A stretch of DNA of 21,460 nucleotides from CAMCQY01 sp044370415 (lineage in GTDB: Bacteria > Planctomycetota > Planctomycetia > Pirellulales > UBA1268): assembly GCA_044370415.1 (NCBI GenBank), contig JBILVO010000058.1, forward strand, positions 1 to 21,460. Reading direction: 5' to 3'. Below, piece after piece: positions 1-6,319 of this stretch. Each line of letters starts with the position of its first letter. Positions within the stretch are counted from its first letter, which is position 1. A program made the translations under genes and the position numbers. The notes under the pieces are model-generated. The model saw only the letters and a program-made list of their open reading frames with translations, was not told the origin of the DNA and did no database searches.

Positions 1-60
1 GATGCAGGCCTTGCCGCCCATCACGTGCGGATCGAACGTAATGCGGTCAAAGGCGGTCAC
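1..60 (-). CDS. DUF433 domain protein, N-terminal fragment (runs off left edge)
   Basis: Twenty codons read from a GTG at 58-60 to the window edge. The peptide contains FDRITFDPHVMGGKACI, which closely matches the opening of DUF433 proteins (typically F-x-R-I-x-x-x-P-x-V-M-x-G-K-P-C-I-R-G). DUF433 proteins are small and are often antitoxin-like partners of DUF5615/PIN-type toxins. A G-rich stretch lies 6 bases upstream of the GTG and could serve for ribosome binding. An in-frame GTG also lies 15 bases further up, so the start is uncertain. It follows the M50-HlyD gene on the same strand after 70 bases, with a TATACT element in the gap, so it may have its own promoter. The rest, and any toxin partner, lie outside the window. 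Confidence 0.75.
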   Translation of the reverse strand, partial: MTAFDRITFDPHVMGGKACI

Positions 61-101
61 GACGGAACCCCCGGCCACGCGGTCTCGAGCGGAACGCCTC
101 C

Positions 102-107
102 AGTATA
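102..107 (-). promoter_or_regulatory. possible -10 element (TATACT) before the DUF433 gene
   Basis: On the minus strand TATACT sits about 42 bases upstream of the GTG start of the DUF433 gene, in an otherwise very GC-rich gap. No convincing -35 hexamer is visible at 16-18 bases. A short GCCCG/CGGGC stem (111-125) lies between it and the stop codon of the preceding gene. Confidence 0.25.
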
Positions 108-130
108 CCCGCCCGTCCGTCGGGCCCGCG

Positions 131-2368
131 CTACATCTTGAAGTTGAACGTCTGCCAGAGGAGCCGCAGGAGCCACTGGCCCACCGTGCGGCTGCCCACC
201 TTGATCCGGGCCGTGCCCCGCATGCCCGGCGTCAGCACCGCCTCCGTGTCGTCGAGCGACATCATCGCCTCGTAGGAGGTCGAGATCGGCTGCTCGCGGC
301 CCGATTCGTCTGTCTTCGTCGGCACCTGGCCGCCCGCCTTCACCGAGAGCCGCTCCGAACCCGTCTCGATGTGGGTCTCCGCCAGCTCGTCCACCGTGCC
401 GGTGAGAGTCTGCCAGGGGAAGGCGTCGAGCTTGAGGTCGACCGTCTGGCCTTTGGCGATGAACTCCACCTCCGTCTGGTCGACGAGCATCACCGCCTCG
501 AACCGCTCGGCATCCCCGATCATGCACAGCACGGTGCCCGCGGCGTAGGTGGCGCCGAGGTTCCGCTTGTCGATCGCGTTGCCCGACCAGCCGGGGAGCT
601 TGCCCATGGCCGTCGCCTCCTTCTGCGGAGGCACGTGCGGGGCGGGCAGCACGATGCCGTCGCGGGGGGCGAGCAGCACGAGCTCACCCTTGTCCTTGAG
701 TTTCTTGGCCAGCTGTTCCTCGACGCTCTTGAGCGACTCCTCCACCGTGCCGATCTCCAGGCCCGCGGCAGGGTCGGTGAACCGCTCCCGCTCCAGGCTG
801 TTGAGCCGGGCGCGGGACTGCGAGGCCTTCCCCTCGAGGTCCGCGATCGCGAGATCCAGGTCGATGCTCGAAAGCCGGGCCAGCTCCTGCCCCTTCTTCA
901 CGATGTCGCCCGCCTTCACGCCGAGGCTCTCGAGCCGGCCCCCCACGCTGACGTAGACGATCTCCTCGCCCCGCGGCCGCAGCTCGGCGGCGCACCAGAC
1001 CCGCTGCGGCAGCGGGATCAGCGCGATCGCGGCCAGCACGGCCGACGCCACGGCGGCGGTCACCGATAGATTGAGCCCCTTCACCTCGTCGCGCCTCCCG
1101 GGAACGTTCAAAAACTTGATCATCCCCTGCAGCGGCCGGATCACCAAGCCCCACAGCGCCCCTCCCGCCATGATCTGGCCGATCACCTCCAGCCGGTAGG
1201 GCTTGAAGACGTTCCAGACGAAGAGAAAGATCGACGCCGTCACCAGCCACATGTAGAGGCTCGACGCCACGGCGTAGAGGCCGAAGAGAAACCGGTTCCG
1301 CTGGGGCAAAAACGGATCCTCGGGCTGCTTGATGCCCAGGCACCACCGGGAGGCGGCCCGGCTGAGGATCGAGGTCGCCTTCTGGCGGAGGTTCGGGATC
1401 TCCAGGATGTCGGAAAGGATGTAGTAGCCGTCGTACCGCATCAGCGGGTTGGCGTTGAAGAGGATCGTCGACACGCTCGACACGAACATCACGTCGAGGC
1501 AGAGCTGGTTGAAGATGCCGGGGTGCGAGTTCCACCAGAGGTAGGTGGCGATCGAGGCGATGATCACCTCGACGTACATCCCGGCCGCGCCGATCGCCGC
1601 CCGCTTCCACTTGCTCGGCAGCATCCAGCTGTCGGAGACGTCGCAGTAGAGGCAGGGGGTGAAGACCAGCAGCATCACTCCCATCTCGTGGCACTCGCCG
1701 CCGTAGTGCTTGCAGGAGAGGCCGTGGCCGAACTCGTGGAGCACCTTGGTCACGCCCAGTGCGACCGCCAGGTAGAGCCAGTTGCCCGAGGCGAAGAAGT
1801 GCTGGAAGTCGGGCAGCTTCGAGCGGAAGACCTCGAAGTTCACGAGCACCAGGAGCAGGGCGCTGGCCACGAAGGCGAGCATCGCCACGATCGCCGGCGG
1901 CGTGAAGAGCCAGCCGAACCACGGGTCGAGCCGGACGAGCAGCCGGTCGGGGTCGATGCCGCGGAACCGCATCGACATGATGTTGGCCAGCCAGGCCATC
2001 CACTGCTTCCAGATCCGCTGCCGCCGCCGCTCGAAGAGCTGGGGCCCCTGCCCCGGCCGGTCGCCGATCACGAGGCCCGAGCGGTGCAGCGTGGCGATGA
2101 ACCGGGCCAGCTCGTCGACCGTGATCCGCCGCGGCGGAAAGCGGGCCTCGAACCGCTCCTTGAGGTCGTCGAGGCTCGCCGTGCCGTCGAGCATGTCGAG
2201 CAGCGCGTATTCCTCCGGCCGGAACCGGAAGTACGACAGCGAGATCGGGTCCTTGACCACCCACCAGGCCTGGCCCTGGTGCACCTGGCGGTTGGTGACG
2301 AGGTCGCCCCGCCGCCGCAGGCCGACCGGCCGCGTGGTGCTCGCGCGAAAGGCGTCGGCGGTGGCCAT
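131..2368 (-). CDS. PqqD-like / M50 site-2-protease-like / HlyD fusion membrane protein
   Basis: A 745-residue protein with three parts. Residues about 18-102 resemble the PqqD winged-helix fold (LLDMLDGTASLDDL, then LARFIATLHRSGLVI). Residues about 155-455 form a polytopic membrane peptidase domain of the M50 family, with the zinc motif HEFGH at 211-215 and the second conserved motif NPLMRYDGYY at 307-316, so the catalytic residues appear intact. Residues about 460-725 are an HlyD-like adaptor: a lipoyl-type half motif, a coiled coil (about 505-560), the second half motif (LLAPRDGIVLPAP) and a beta-barrel. It probably sits in the inner membrane with the adaptor part outside. It is the third adaptor gene in a row, 41 bases after the preceding HlyD gene, so co-transcription is likely. 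The substrate is unknown. No clear Shine-Dalgarno precedes the ATG at 2366-2368, but the PqqD-like domain begins just after it. Confidence 0.9.
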   Translation of the reverse strand: MATADAFRASTTRPVGLRRRGDLVTNRQVHQGQAWWVVKDPISLSYFRFRPEEYALLDMLDGTASLDDLKERFEARFPPRRITVDELARFIATLHRSGLVIGDRPGQGPQLFERRRQRIWKQWMAWLANIMSMRFRGIDPDRLLVRLDPWFGWLFTPPAIVAMLAFVASALLLVLVNFEVFRSKLPDFQHFFASGNWLYLAVALGVTKVLHEFGHGLSCKHYGGECHEMGVMLLVFTPCLYCDVSDSWMLPSKWKRAAIGAAGMYVEVIIASIATYLWWNSHPGIFNQLCLDVMFVSSVSTILFNANPLMRYDGYYILSDILEIPNLRQKATSILSRAASRWCLGIKQPEDPFLPQRNRFLFGLYAVASSLYMWLVTASIFLFVWNVFKPYRLEVIGQIMAGGALWGLVIRPLQGMIKFLNVPGRRDEVKGLNLSVTAAVASAVLAAIALIPLPQRVWCAAELRPRGEEIVYVSVGGRLESLGVKAGDIVKKGQELARLSSIDLDLAIADLEGKASQSRARLNSLERERFTDPAAGLEIGTVEESLKSVEEQLAKKLKDKGELVLLAPRDGIVLPAPHVPPQKEATAMGKLPGWSGNAIDKRNLGATYAAGTVLCMIGDAERFEAVMLVDQTEVEFIAKGQTVDLKLDAFPWQTLTGTVDELAETHIETGSERLSVKAGGQVPTKTDESGREQPISTSYEAMMSLDDTEAVLTPGMRGTARIKVGSRTVGQWLLRLLWQTFNFKM

Positions 2369-2409
2369 GGGGGGAGACGCCTGCGGGCTGCGGGCGGGCT
2401 AGTTGCGGC

Positions 2410-3354
2410 CTACTTGCTGCGGACGGGGGCCAGCGGCTTTTCCTGCGAATGGATCGTCATCGTGGCGGTCTGGCCCGCCCGCAACAGCCAGGTCTGCGAG
2501 CCCGGCGCCTGGCGGTTTTCCACCTCGGCAAACACCCGGTAATCGCCGCCGCTCTCCACGATCGGGCTCGTGAAGACGATCCGGCCCGAGAATGTCTCGC
2601 GGCGGTTCTCGTCGAGCGTTACCTCCACCGTGACGGGCCGGTCGCGGACCTGCTCGGGATTCCACTTGGAGGCGTCGACGTAGCCCTCCACCCGCAGCTT
2701 GTCGGCCCGGACCACGCGGGCCAGCGGGTCGCCCGGCTGCATCCATTCCCCCTGGTGCGGGAAGATCTGCACGACGACGCCGTCGAGCGGCGACTTGATC
2801 AGCCGGCGATCGATCGCGTTCTCGGCCGCCTCGACCTCGACCCCCTTGGAAATCGCCGCCATCTCCGAGACCTTCCGCTCCAGCTGCGCCTGCTCGATCT
2901 GCAGCTCGCTCTTCTGCTCGTTGAGCTGCAGGCGGTTGAGCTCCACGCGGGTCACGCTGCCCGGCACCTTCCGGTCGGATTCCGCCGCCTTCTCGAACTC
3001 GATCTGGGCCACCTTCTCCGCGGCCACGGCGTAGCGGACGTCGACGTCGCTCTCCGCCTTCGCGACCGCCTGGTCGTGCTCGGCCTTCGCCTTGCGACGC
3101 TCCATCTGCGGCTGGTTGTCGTCGATCTTGGCGATCACGTCGCCCCGCTTCACGGCGTCGCCCTCGCGGACGATCAGCTCCTCGAGCACTCCCGGCTCGC
3201 GGGCCGGCACCTTCGCCTCCTCCACGGGCGACACGAGGCACCGCTGCAGCACCGGCTGGGTGTCGGCGCCGGCGGCGGGCACCAGCGGGCCGACCGCGGC
3301 GGCCAGCAGGCAGAGGACGGCGACGGAAAGCGTCGTGGCGGGGCGGCTCCGCAT
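2410..3354 (-). CDS. HlyD/RND-type periplasmic adaptor subunit
   Basis: A 314-residue exported adaptor. Residues 1-30 form a signal peptide (MRSRP, a hydrophobic stretch, then PAAGA before DTQP). Residues about 38-80 hold the first lipoyl-like half (PGVLEELIVREGDAVKRGD). Residues about 82-170 are a charged, Glu/Lys/Gln-rich coiled coil, and 183-215 hold the second half (IKSPLDGVVVQIF, GEWMQPGDPL). A beta-barrel follows to about 300. Family members bridge inner-membrane transporters to the outer envelope. The start at 3352-3354 is preferred because AGGAG lies 6 bases upstream and the signal peptide begins there. An ATG 57 bases upstream lacks a ribosome-binding site and would add a Pro/Met-rich leader before the signal peptide. 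No transporter gene is adjacent; its neighbours are two other adaptor proteins. Confidence 0.9.
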   Translation of the reverse strand: MRSRPATTLSVAVLCLLAAAVGPLVPAAGADTQPVLQRCLVSPVEEAKVPAREPGVLEELIVREGDAVKRGDVIAKIDDNQPQMERRKAKAEHDQAVAKAESDVDVRYAVAAEKVAQIEFEKAAESDRKVPGSVTRVELNRLQLNEQKSELQIEQAQLERKVSEMAAISKGVEVEAAENAIDRRLIKSPLDGVVVQIFPHQGEWMQPGDPLARVVRADKLRVEGYVDASKWNPEQVRDRPVTVEVTLDENRRETFSGRIVFTSPIVESGGDYRVFAEVENRQAPGSQTWLLRAGQTATMTIHSQEKPLAPVRSK

Positions 3355-3360
3355 CGTGGG

Positions 3361-3365
3361 CTCCT
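3361..3365 (-). promoter_or_regulatory. ribosome binding site deciding the HlyD adaptor start
   Basis: AGGAG on the minus strand, 6 bases from the ATG at 3352-3354. The longer in-frame ATG at 3409-3411 has no comparable site. Confidence 0.7.
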
Positions 3366-3414
3366 GGACGGGCTTCGGCATCGGGACGGCGTTCGGCATA
3401 GGGGTGGCCATGGA

Positions 3415-3438
3415 TTCGATACGGAGTTCGATACGGGG
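3415..3438. repeat. 12-bp tandem duplication in the gap between two adaptor genes
   Basis: Two consecutive 12-base units, TTCGATACGGAG then TTCGATACGGGG, differing at one position. They lie in the 149-base gap between the GAF-HlyD stop and the HlyD adaptor start. Confidence 0.7.
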
Positions 3439-3503
3439 GCGTGCGGTCGTTCGTTCGCGGCGGGATGGCTCGGGGCGGCTGTCGGCCGGGCGGCTTCGCG
3501 GGG

Positions 3504-5591
3504 CTACCAGAGCCGGAAGAGCACCTGCGACTGGATGAAGGCCAGCACGTCGTGGAACCAGACGTAGCCCAGCGGCCGCGTGCCGCAGGCGATCCGGGCC
3601 GTGACCGAGGCGCCGGCGCCGAGCTCCTCCTTCTCGTGCCGCGAGGGGTCGATCGTCACCCGCACGAGCACCGTGTTGCCCGCCTCGCCGCGGACCTCCG
3701 CCTGCTCGTGGATCTCCTTCACGGTGCCGCGGTGCCGGGTGCCCGGGTCGGTGGCGAGGATGTAGTCGACCGTGAGCTCGCGGTCCGCCGCCTTCGCGGC
3801 CAGCGCCGCCCGGTTGACGTGGCCGAGCCGGTCGTCGGGCATGTGCACCTCCAGCTCCCAGGGGCCCGTCTTGTCGGCGATGCTCATGAGCGACTGCCCC
3901 TTCTCGACCGGCCGGAGCATGAGCCGGTCGCGGACCTGCCAGGTGACGATCACGCCGTCGATCGGGCTGCGGACCTCCAGGTCGTGCTTCTTCGTCTCGT
4001 AGAGCAGCCGCTGCTGCTCGAGGCTTTCGATCTCCCGCTGCAGCTGGGCGGCGCGGCCGGCGAGCCGCGTCTTCTCGTCGGCGGAGATCTTCTTGTCTTC
4101 GAGCAGTGCCCGCCGCGTCGCCACGAGCTGCTCCTCGCTCGACGCCTTGCGGCCGAGGACGTCGGTGAGCGCCACCTCGAGATCGGTGTTGCGGAGCTTG
4201 GCCAGGAGCTGGTCGGCCTTCACCTCGGCACCGTGCTCCAGGCCCGGCTCCAGCTTCTCCACCACGCCGTCGATGCCGGCGAACACGTCGCGGCGGTGGA
4301 CCGGCTCGAGCGTGCCCTTCCCCTCGAGCCGCAGCTCGGCCGGAATGAGGATCAGCGCCAGGAGCGCCGCGAGGCCAGAGAGCACGGCCAGGATGGTTCG
4401 CGGCAGGTTGCGGGCGGTGGTGAGCACCCGCGACTTGCCGAGCAGGTCGATCAGGCCGTAGAGGGGCAGGCCGGTGTGCACCAGCGCGTTGGAGAGCGCC
4501 ACCTTGCCGTGCTCGGCCACGAGGTCGACGCGGGCCCGCTTCCCCTCGTCGAACGTGCTCGAGGAGAACCACTCGGCCACGAGCGCGCCGATCGGCTCCG
4601 GCACGGTCTGCGGCAGCGACTCCGCCTTGGCCACGGCCACGGCGTCGACGCCGCCGGGCTTCACCACCGGCGTGGGCTTCGGCTTCTCCAGCGGAATGAT
4701 CGCCAGCGCGGTGGCGTGCGACTCGTCGATGTAGTGCTCGAGCTCCTCCTCGATCTGCGGCGGCAGCTCGCGGGACGGGTCGGGGTGCCAGAGCGGATCG
4801 CCCGCCGTGGCCACAACCCGCACGAGCGACTCGATCGCCTGCACGGCCGAGGCCCGCCGCTCCACCGACTCCTGGCCGCTCACCGCCTCCAGCCGCAGCT
4901 TCCGCCGCCGCCTGACCAGCACGCTCACCCGGTCGCAGCCGATGATCCGCCGCGCCTCGTTGGCCAGCACGTAGGCCGTGGCGACCGGGTCGAGCGACTC
5001 GTGCACGGCGCGGCTGAATCGCTCCACCTGCGTGAGGGCCGTCTGCTGGGTGTCGAGCGTCTTGAGCTGGCGACGGCCCATGTAGTCGGCCGCTACGGCC
5101 GACACCTGCTCGAGGAACGCGAGGTACCCGCGCTCGACGTCGGGCATGTTCGGCTGGTGGAACACCTCGATGAGGCCGGCCCGGGAGCCTCCGCAGTCGA
5201 TCGGCGCGGCGATCACGAGCAGGTCGGTGGCGTTCGTGGCGGGCTTCTGCGCGTCGGCGGCCGACACCTCGGCCCGCGGCGGCACGAGCACGCCGGTCGT
5301 GGTCCCGACGAGCGTCTGCACGAGGGCGCCGTGGGCGGCCTGCGACTCGTCGTTGGCGGCGATGCCCGTCCGCTCGATGCCGGCGTGGCAGATCGGTTCG
5401 ACGCGGCCTCCCTCGCCGACGAGCCAGACGAGCCCGGCCACGGCCTCCATCGCCATGAGCACCCGCTCGAGCAGGCCACGGAAGAACTCCGCCTCGGCCA
5501 GGTCGCCCCGGCCGAGCTGCTCGATCTCTGCGACGAGCGCCCGGATGTGGCCGCGGGCCCGTTCGATCTCCACCTCTTCGTCAATGCTCAT
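3504..5591 (-). CDS. GAF domain - transmembrane - HlyD adaptor fusion
   Basis: A 695-residue protein. Residues about 35-175 and 195-365 read as two GAF-like sensor domains. The second has NEARRIIGCDRVSVLV, typical of GAF entry strands, and a Pro/Lys/Val-rich insert near 300-315. A single membrane helix follows at about 398-417. The C-terminal part is an HlyD adaptor: first lipoyl-like half about 428-470 (GIDGVVEKLEPGLEHGAEVKAD), coiled coil about 475-540, second half about 540-572 (RSPIDGVIVTW), and beta-barrel about 575-668. The expected topology is sensor in the cytoplasm, adaptor in the periplasm. The protein ends in an aromatic tail (FHDVLAFIQSQVLFRLW). It lies between the DUF3467 gene (131 bases upstream) and the HlyD adaptor gene (149 bases downstream), and probably works with the M50-HlyD protein. 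The ATG at 5589-5591 lacks a strong ribosome-binding site, so the start is moderately certain. Confidence 0.87.
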   Translation of the reverse strand: MSIDEEVEIERARGHIRALVAEIEQLGRGDLAEAEFFRGLLERVLMAMEAVAGLVWLVGEGGRVEPICHAGIERTGIAANDESQAAHGALVQTLVGTTTGVLVPPRAEVSAADAQKPATNATDLLVIAAPIDCGGSRAGLIEVFHQPNMPDVERGYLAFLEQVSAVAADYMGRRQLKTLDTQQTALTQVERFSRAVHESLDPVATAYVLANEARRIIGCDRVSVLVRRRRKLRLEAVSGQESVERRASAVQAIESLVRVVATAGDPLWHPDPSRELPPQIEEELEHYIDESHATALAIIPLEKPKPTPVVKPGGVDAVAVAKAESLPQTVPEPIGALVAEWFSSSTFDEGKRARVDLVAEHGKVALSNALVHTGLPLYGLIDLLGKSRVLTTARNLPRTILAVLSGLAALLALILIPAELRLEGKGTLEPVHRRDVFAGIDGVVEKLEPGLEHGAEVKADQLLAKLRNTDLEVALTDVLGRKASSEEQLVATRRALLEDKKISADEKTRLAGRAAQLQREIESLEQQRLLYETKKHDLEVRSPIDGVIVTWQVRDRLMLRPVEKGQSLMSIADKTGPWELEVHMPDDRLGHVNRAALAAKAADRELTVDYILATDPGTRHRGTVKEIHEQAEVRGEAGNTVLVRVTIDPSRHEKEELGAGASVTARIACGTRPLGYVWFHDVLAFIQSQVLFRLW

Positions 5592-5647
5592 CGTGGCTCA
5601 TCATGCGAATGGTCGATCGCTGCCGGTGCGATCGTGAACGCCGCGCC

Positions 5648-5680
5648 GGCAGCCGCCCCGATTGTCCCGGGGCGGCTGCC
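5648..5680. repeat. 13-bp perfect stem-loop between DUF3467 and GAF-HlyD genes
   Basis: GGCAGCCGCCCCG (5648-5660) pairs perfectly with CGGGGCGGCTGCC (5668-5680) around a 7-base loop. No T-run follows on either strand, so it is not a classic intrinsic terminator. It lies in the 131-base gap between two co-directional genes and could be an mRNA stability or attenuation element, or a dispersed palindromic repeat. Confidence 0.75.
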
Positions 5681-5682
5681 AG

Positions 5683-5710
5683 CCGCGATTCGCCCCGGCG
5701 AAAGCCGCGG
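5683..5710. repeat. second, interrupted hairpin beside the 13-bp stem-loop
   Basis: CCGCG (5683-5687) pairs with CGCGG (5706-5710). Inside it TTCGCC (5689-5694) pairs with GGCGAA (5697-5702), with small internal bulges. It starts 3 bases after the neighbouring 13-bp stem-loop, giving a two-hairpin element. Confidence 0.55.
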
Positions 5711-5722
5711 GCGAGAACCGAT

Positions 5723-6043
5723 TCACGCCCGCCCGCCGGGCTGGTGGACGATGCGTCGCTGCACGTCGGTCTCGAGCACGCCAAACGCCTGCTCGTGCCG
5801 GGCCACGGCCATCGCCAGCGCCGCGGCGAGCCGCTTGGCGGTGAAGAAGTTGACGATGATCCGCTGCGTGAGCTGGATCGTGTCGGGGGAGGTGCCGGCG
5901 ACCTGCTTGTTGAGGCCGAAGTCGACGATCAGCTCCTCGGGCGTGCCCGTCACGCGGCAGAAGTTGGCGTAGGTGGCGACGATGTGCGACTCGTCGACCG
6001 GCACGGGCATCTGGGCTTCGGCGCGGGCGGATTCTTCGGCCAT
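5723..6043 (-). CDS. DUF3467 domain protein
   Basis: A 106-residue protein that matches the DUF3467 pattern: HIVATYANFCRVTGTPEELIVDFGL near residues 20-44, then a helical part (TQRIIVNFFTAKRLAAALAMAVARHE, about 60-85). The family is small, soluble and of unknown function. It has no signal peptide or membrane helix. The ATG at 6041-6043 is chosen because GGAG lies 6 bases upstream and the family homology begins soon after. A longer reading from 6175 would translate the tandem repeats of the upstream gap and is unlikely. It is the first gene of the left, adaptor-rich run, 131 bases ahead of the GAF-HlyD gene with a strong stem-loop between, so co-transcription is plausible but not certain. Confidence 0.85.
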   Translation of the reverse strand: MAEESARAEAQMPVPVDESHIVATYANFCRVTGTPEELIVDFGLNKQVAGTSPDTIQLTQRIIVNFFTAKRLAAALAMAVARHEQAFGVLETDVQRRIVHQPGGRA

Positions 6044-6063
6044 GAGGCACTCCAAGATTTGTC

Positions 6064-6097
6064 GGGTACGGAACACCCGGGGGTACGGAACACCCGG
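6064..6097. repeat. perfect 17-bp tandem duplication upstream of DUF3467
   Basis: GGGTACGGAACACCCGG occurs twice without interruption (6064-6080 and 6081-6097). Each unit has GGGT/ACCC inverted arms around ACGGAAC. The pair lies 21-54 bases upstream of the DUF3467 ATG, between it and a TACACT element, so it would be in the 5' leader or operator region. Confidence 0.85.
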
Positions 6098-6143
6098 TCG
6101 GACGCCCCCCTGCCGAATGGCAGGCGGGCCCGCCGAGTCCGCA

Positions 6144-6149
6144 AGTGTA
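6144..6149 (-). promoter_or_regulatory. possible -10 element (TACACT) for the DUF3467 gene
   Basis: TACACT on the minus strand, about 100 bases upstream of the DUF3467 ATG. A TTGTGG lies 20 bases further up, which is too far for a standard sigma-70 promoter, so support is weak. Confidence 0.22.
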
Positions 6150-6261
6150 CCGCCCTTTTCGCGGGGGGGCCACAAGGTGCGGCTGGTACGGGCCGTTTTT
6201 GACCGGTCTATTGCGGACGCCGCGCAGCCGGTGCGCGAGGGGCCGCACGCCTCGGTCGCGC

Positions 6262-6300
6262 CGGCTTATCGCTCTGGCTTATCGCGCTGGCTTATCGCGC
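6262..6300. repeat. 13-bp tandem repeat, three units, downstream of the membrane protein gene
   Basis: CGGCTTATCGCTC (6262-6274) is followed by two identical copies of TGGCTTATCGCGC (6275-6300), then a decayed TGGCTGGTCG. The array starts 20 bases beyond the stop codon of the minus-strand membrane protein gene. Confidence 0.8.
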
Positions 6301-6319
6301 TGGCTGGTCGACCGTCTTG

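Noticed and set aside
3355..4572. Single 720-residue protein extending the HlyD adaptor upstream to 4572.
   Set aside because: The upstream part is a second-frame reading of the GAF-HlyD gene. The signal peptide and AGGAG place the real start at 3354.
3441..5972. Very long open frame on the plus strand opposite the GAF-HlyD and DUF3467 genes (843 residues).
   Set aside because: Its translation is Arg/His/Leu-rich with no domain. It mirrors genes on the minus strand with strong family motifs and is a by-product of high GC third positions.
6044..6175. Longer N-terminus for the DUF3467 protein (start near 6175).
   Set aside because: It would translate the 17-bp tandem repeat and a TACACT-containing leader. 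The ATG at 6043 has GGAG at the right distance.
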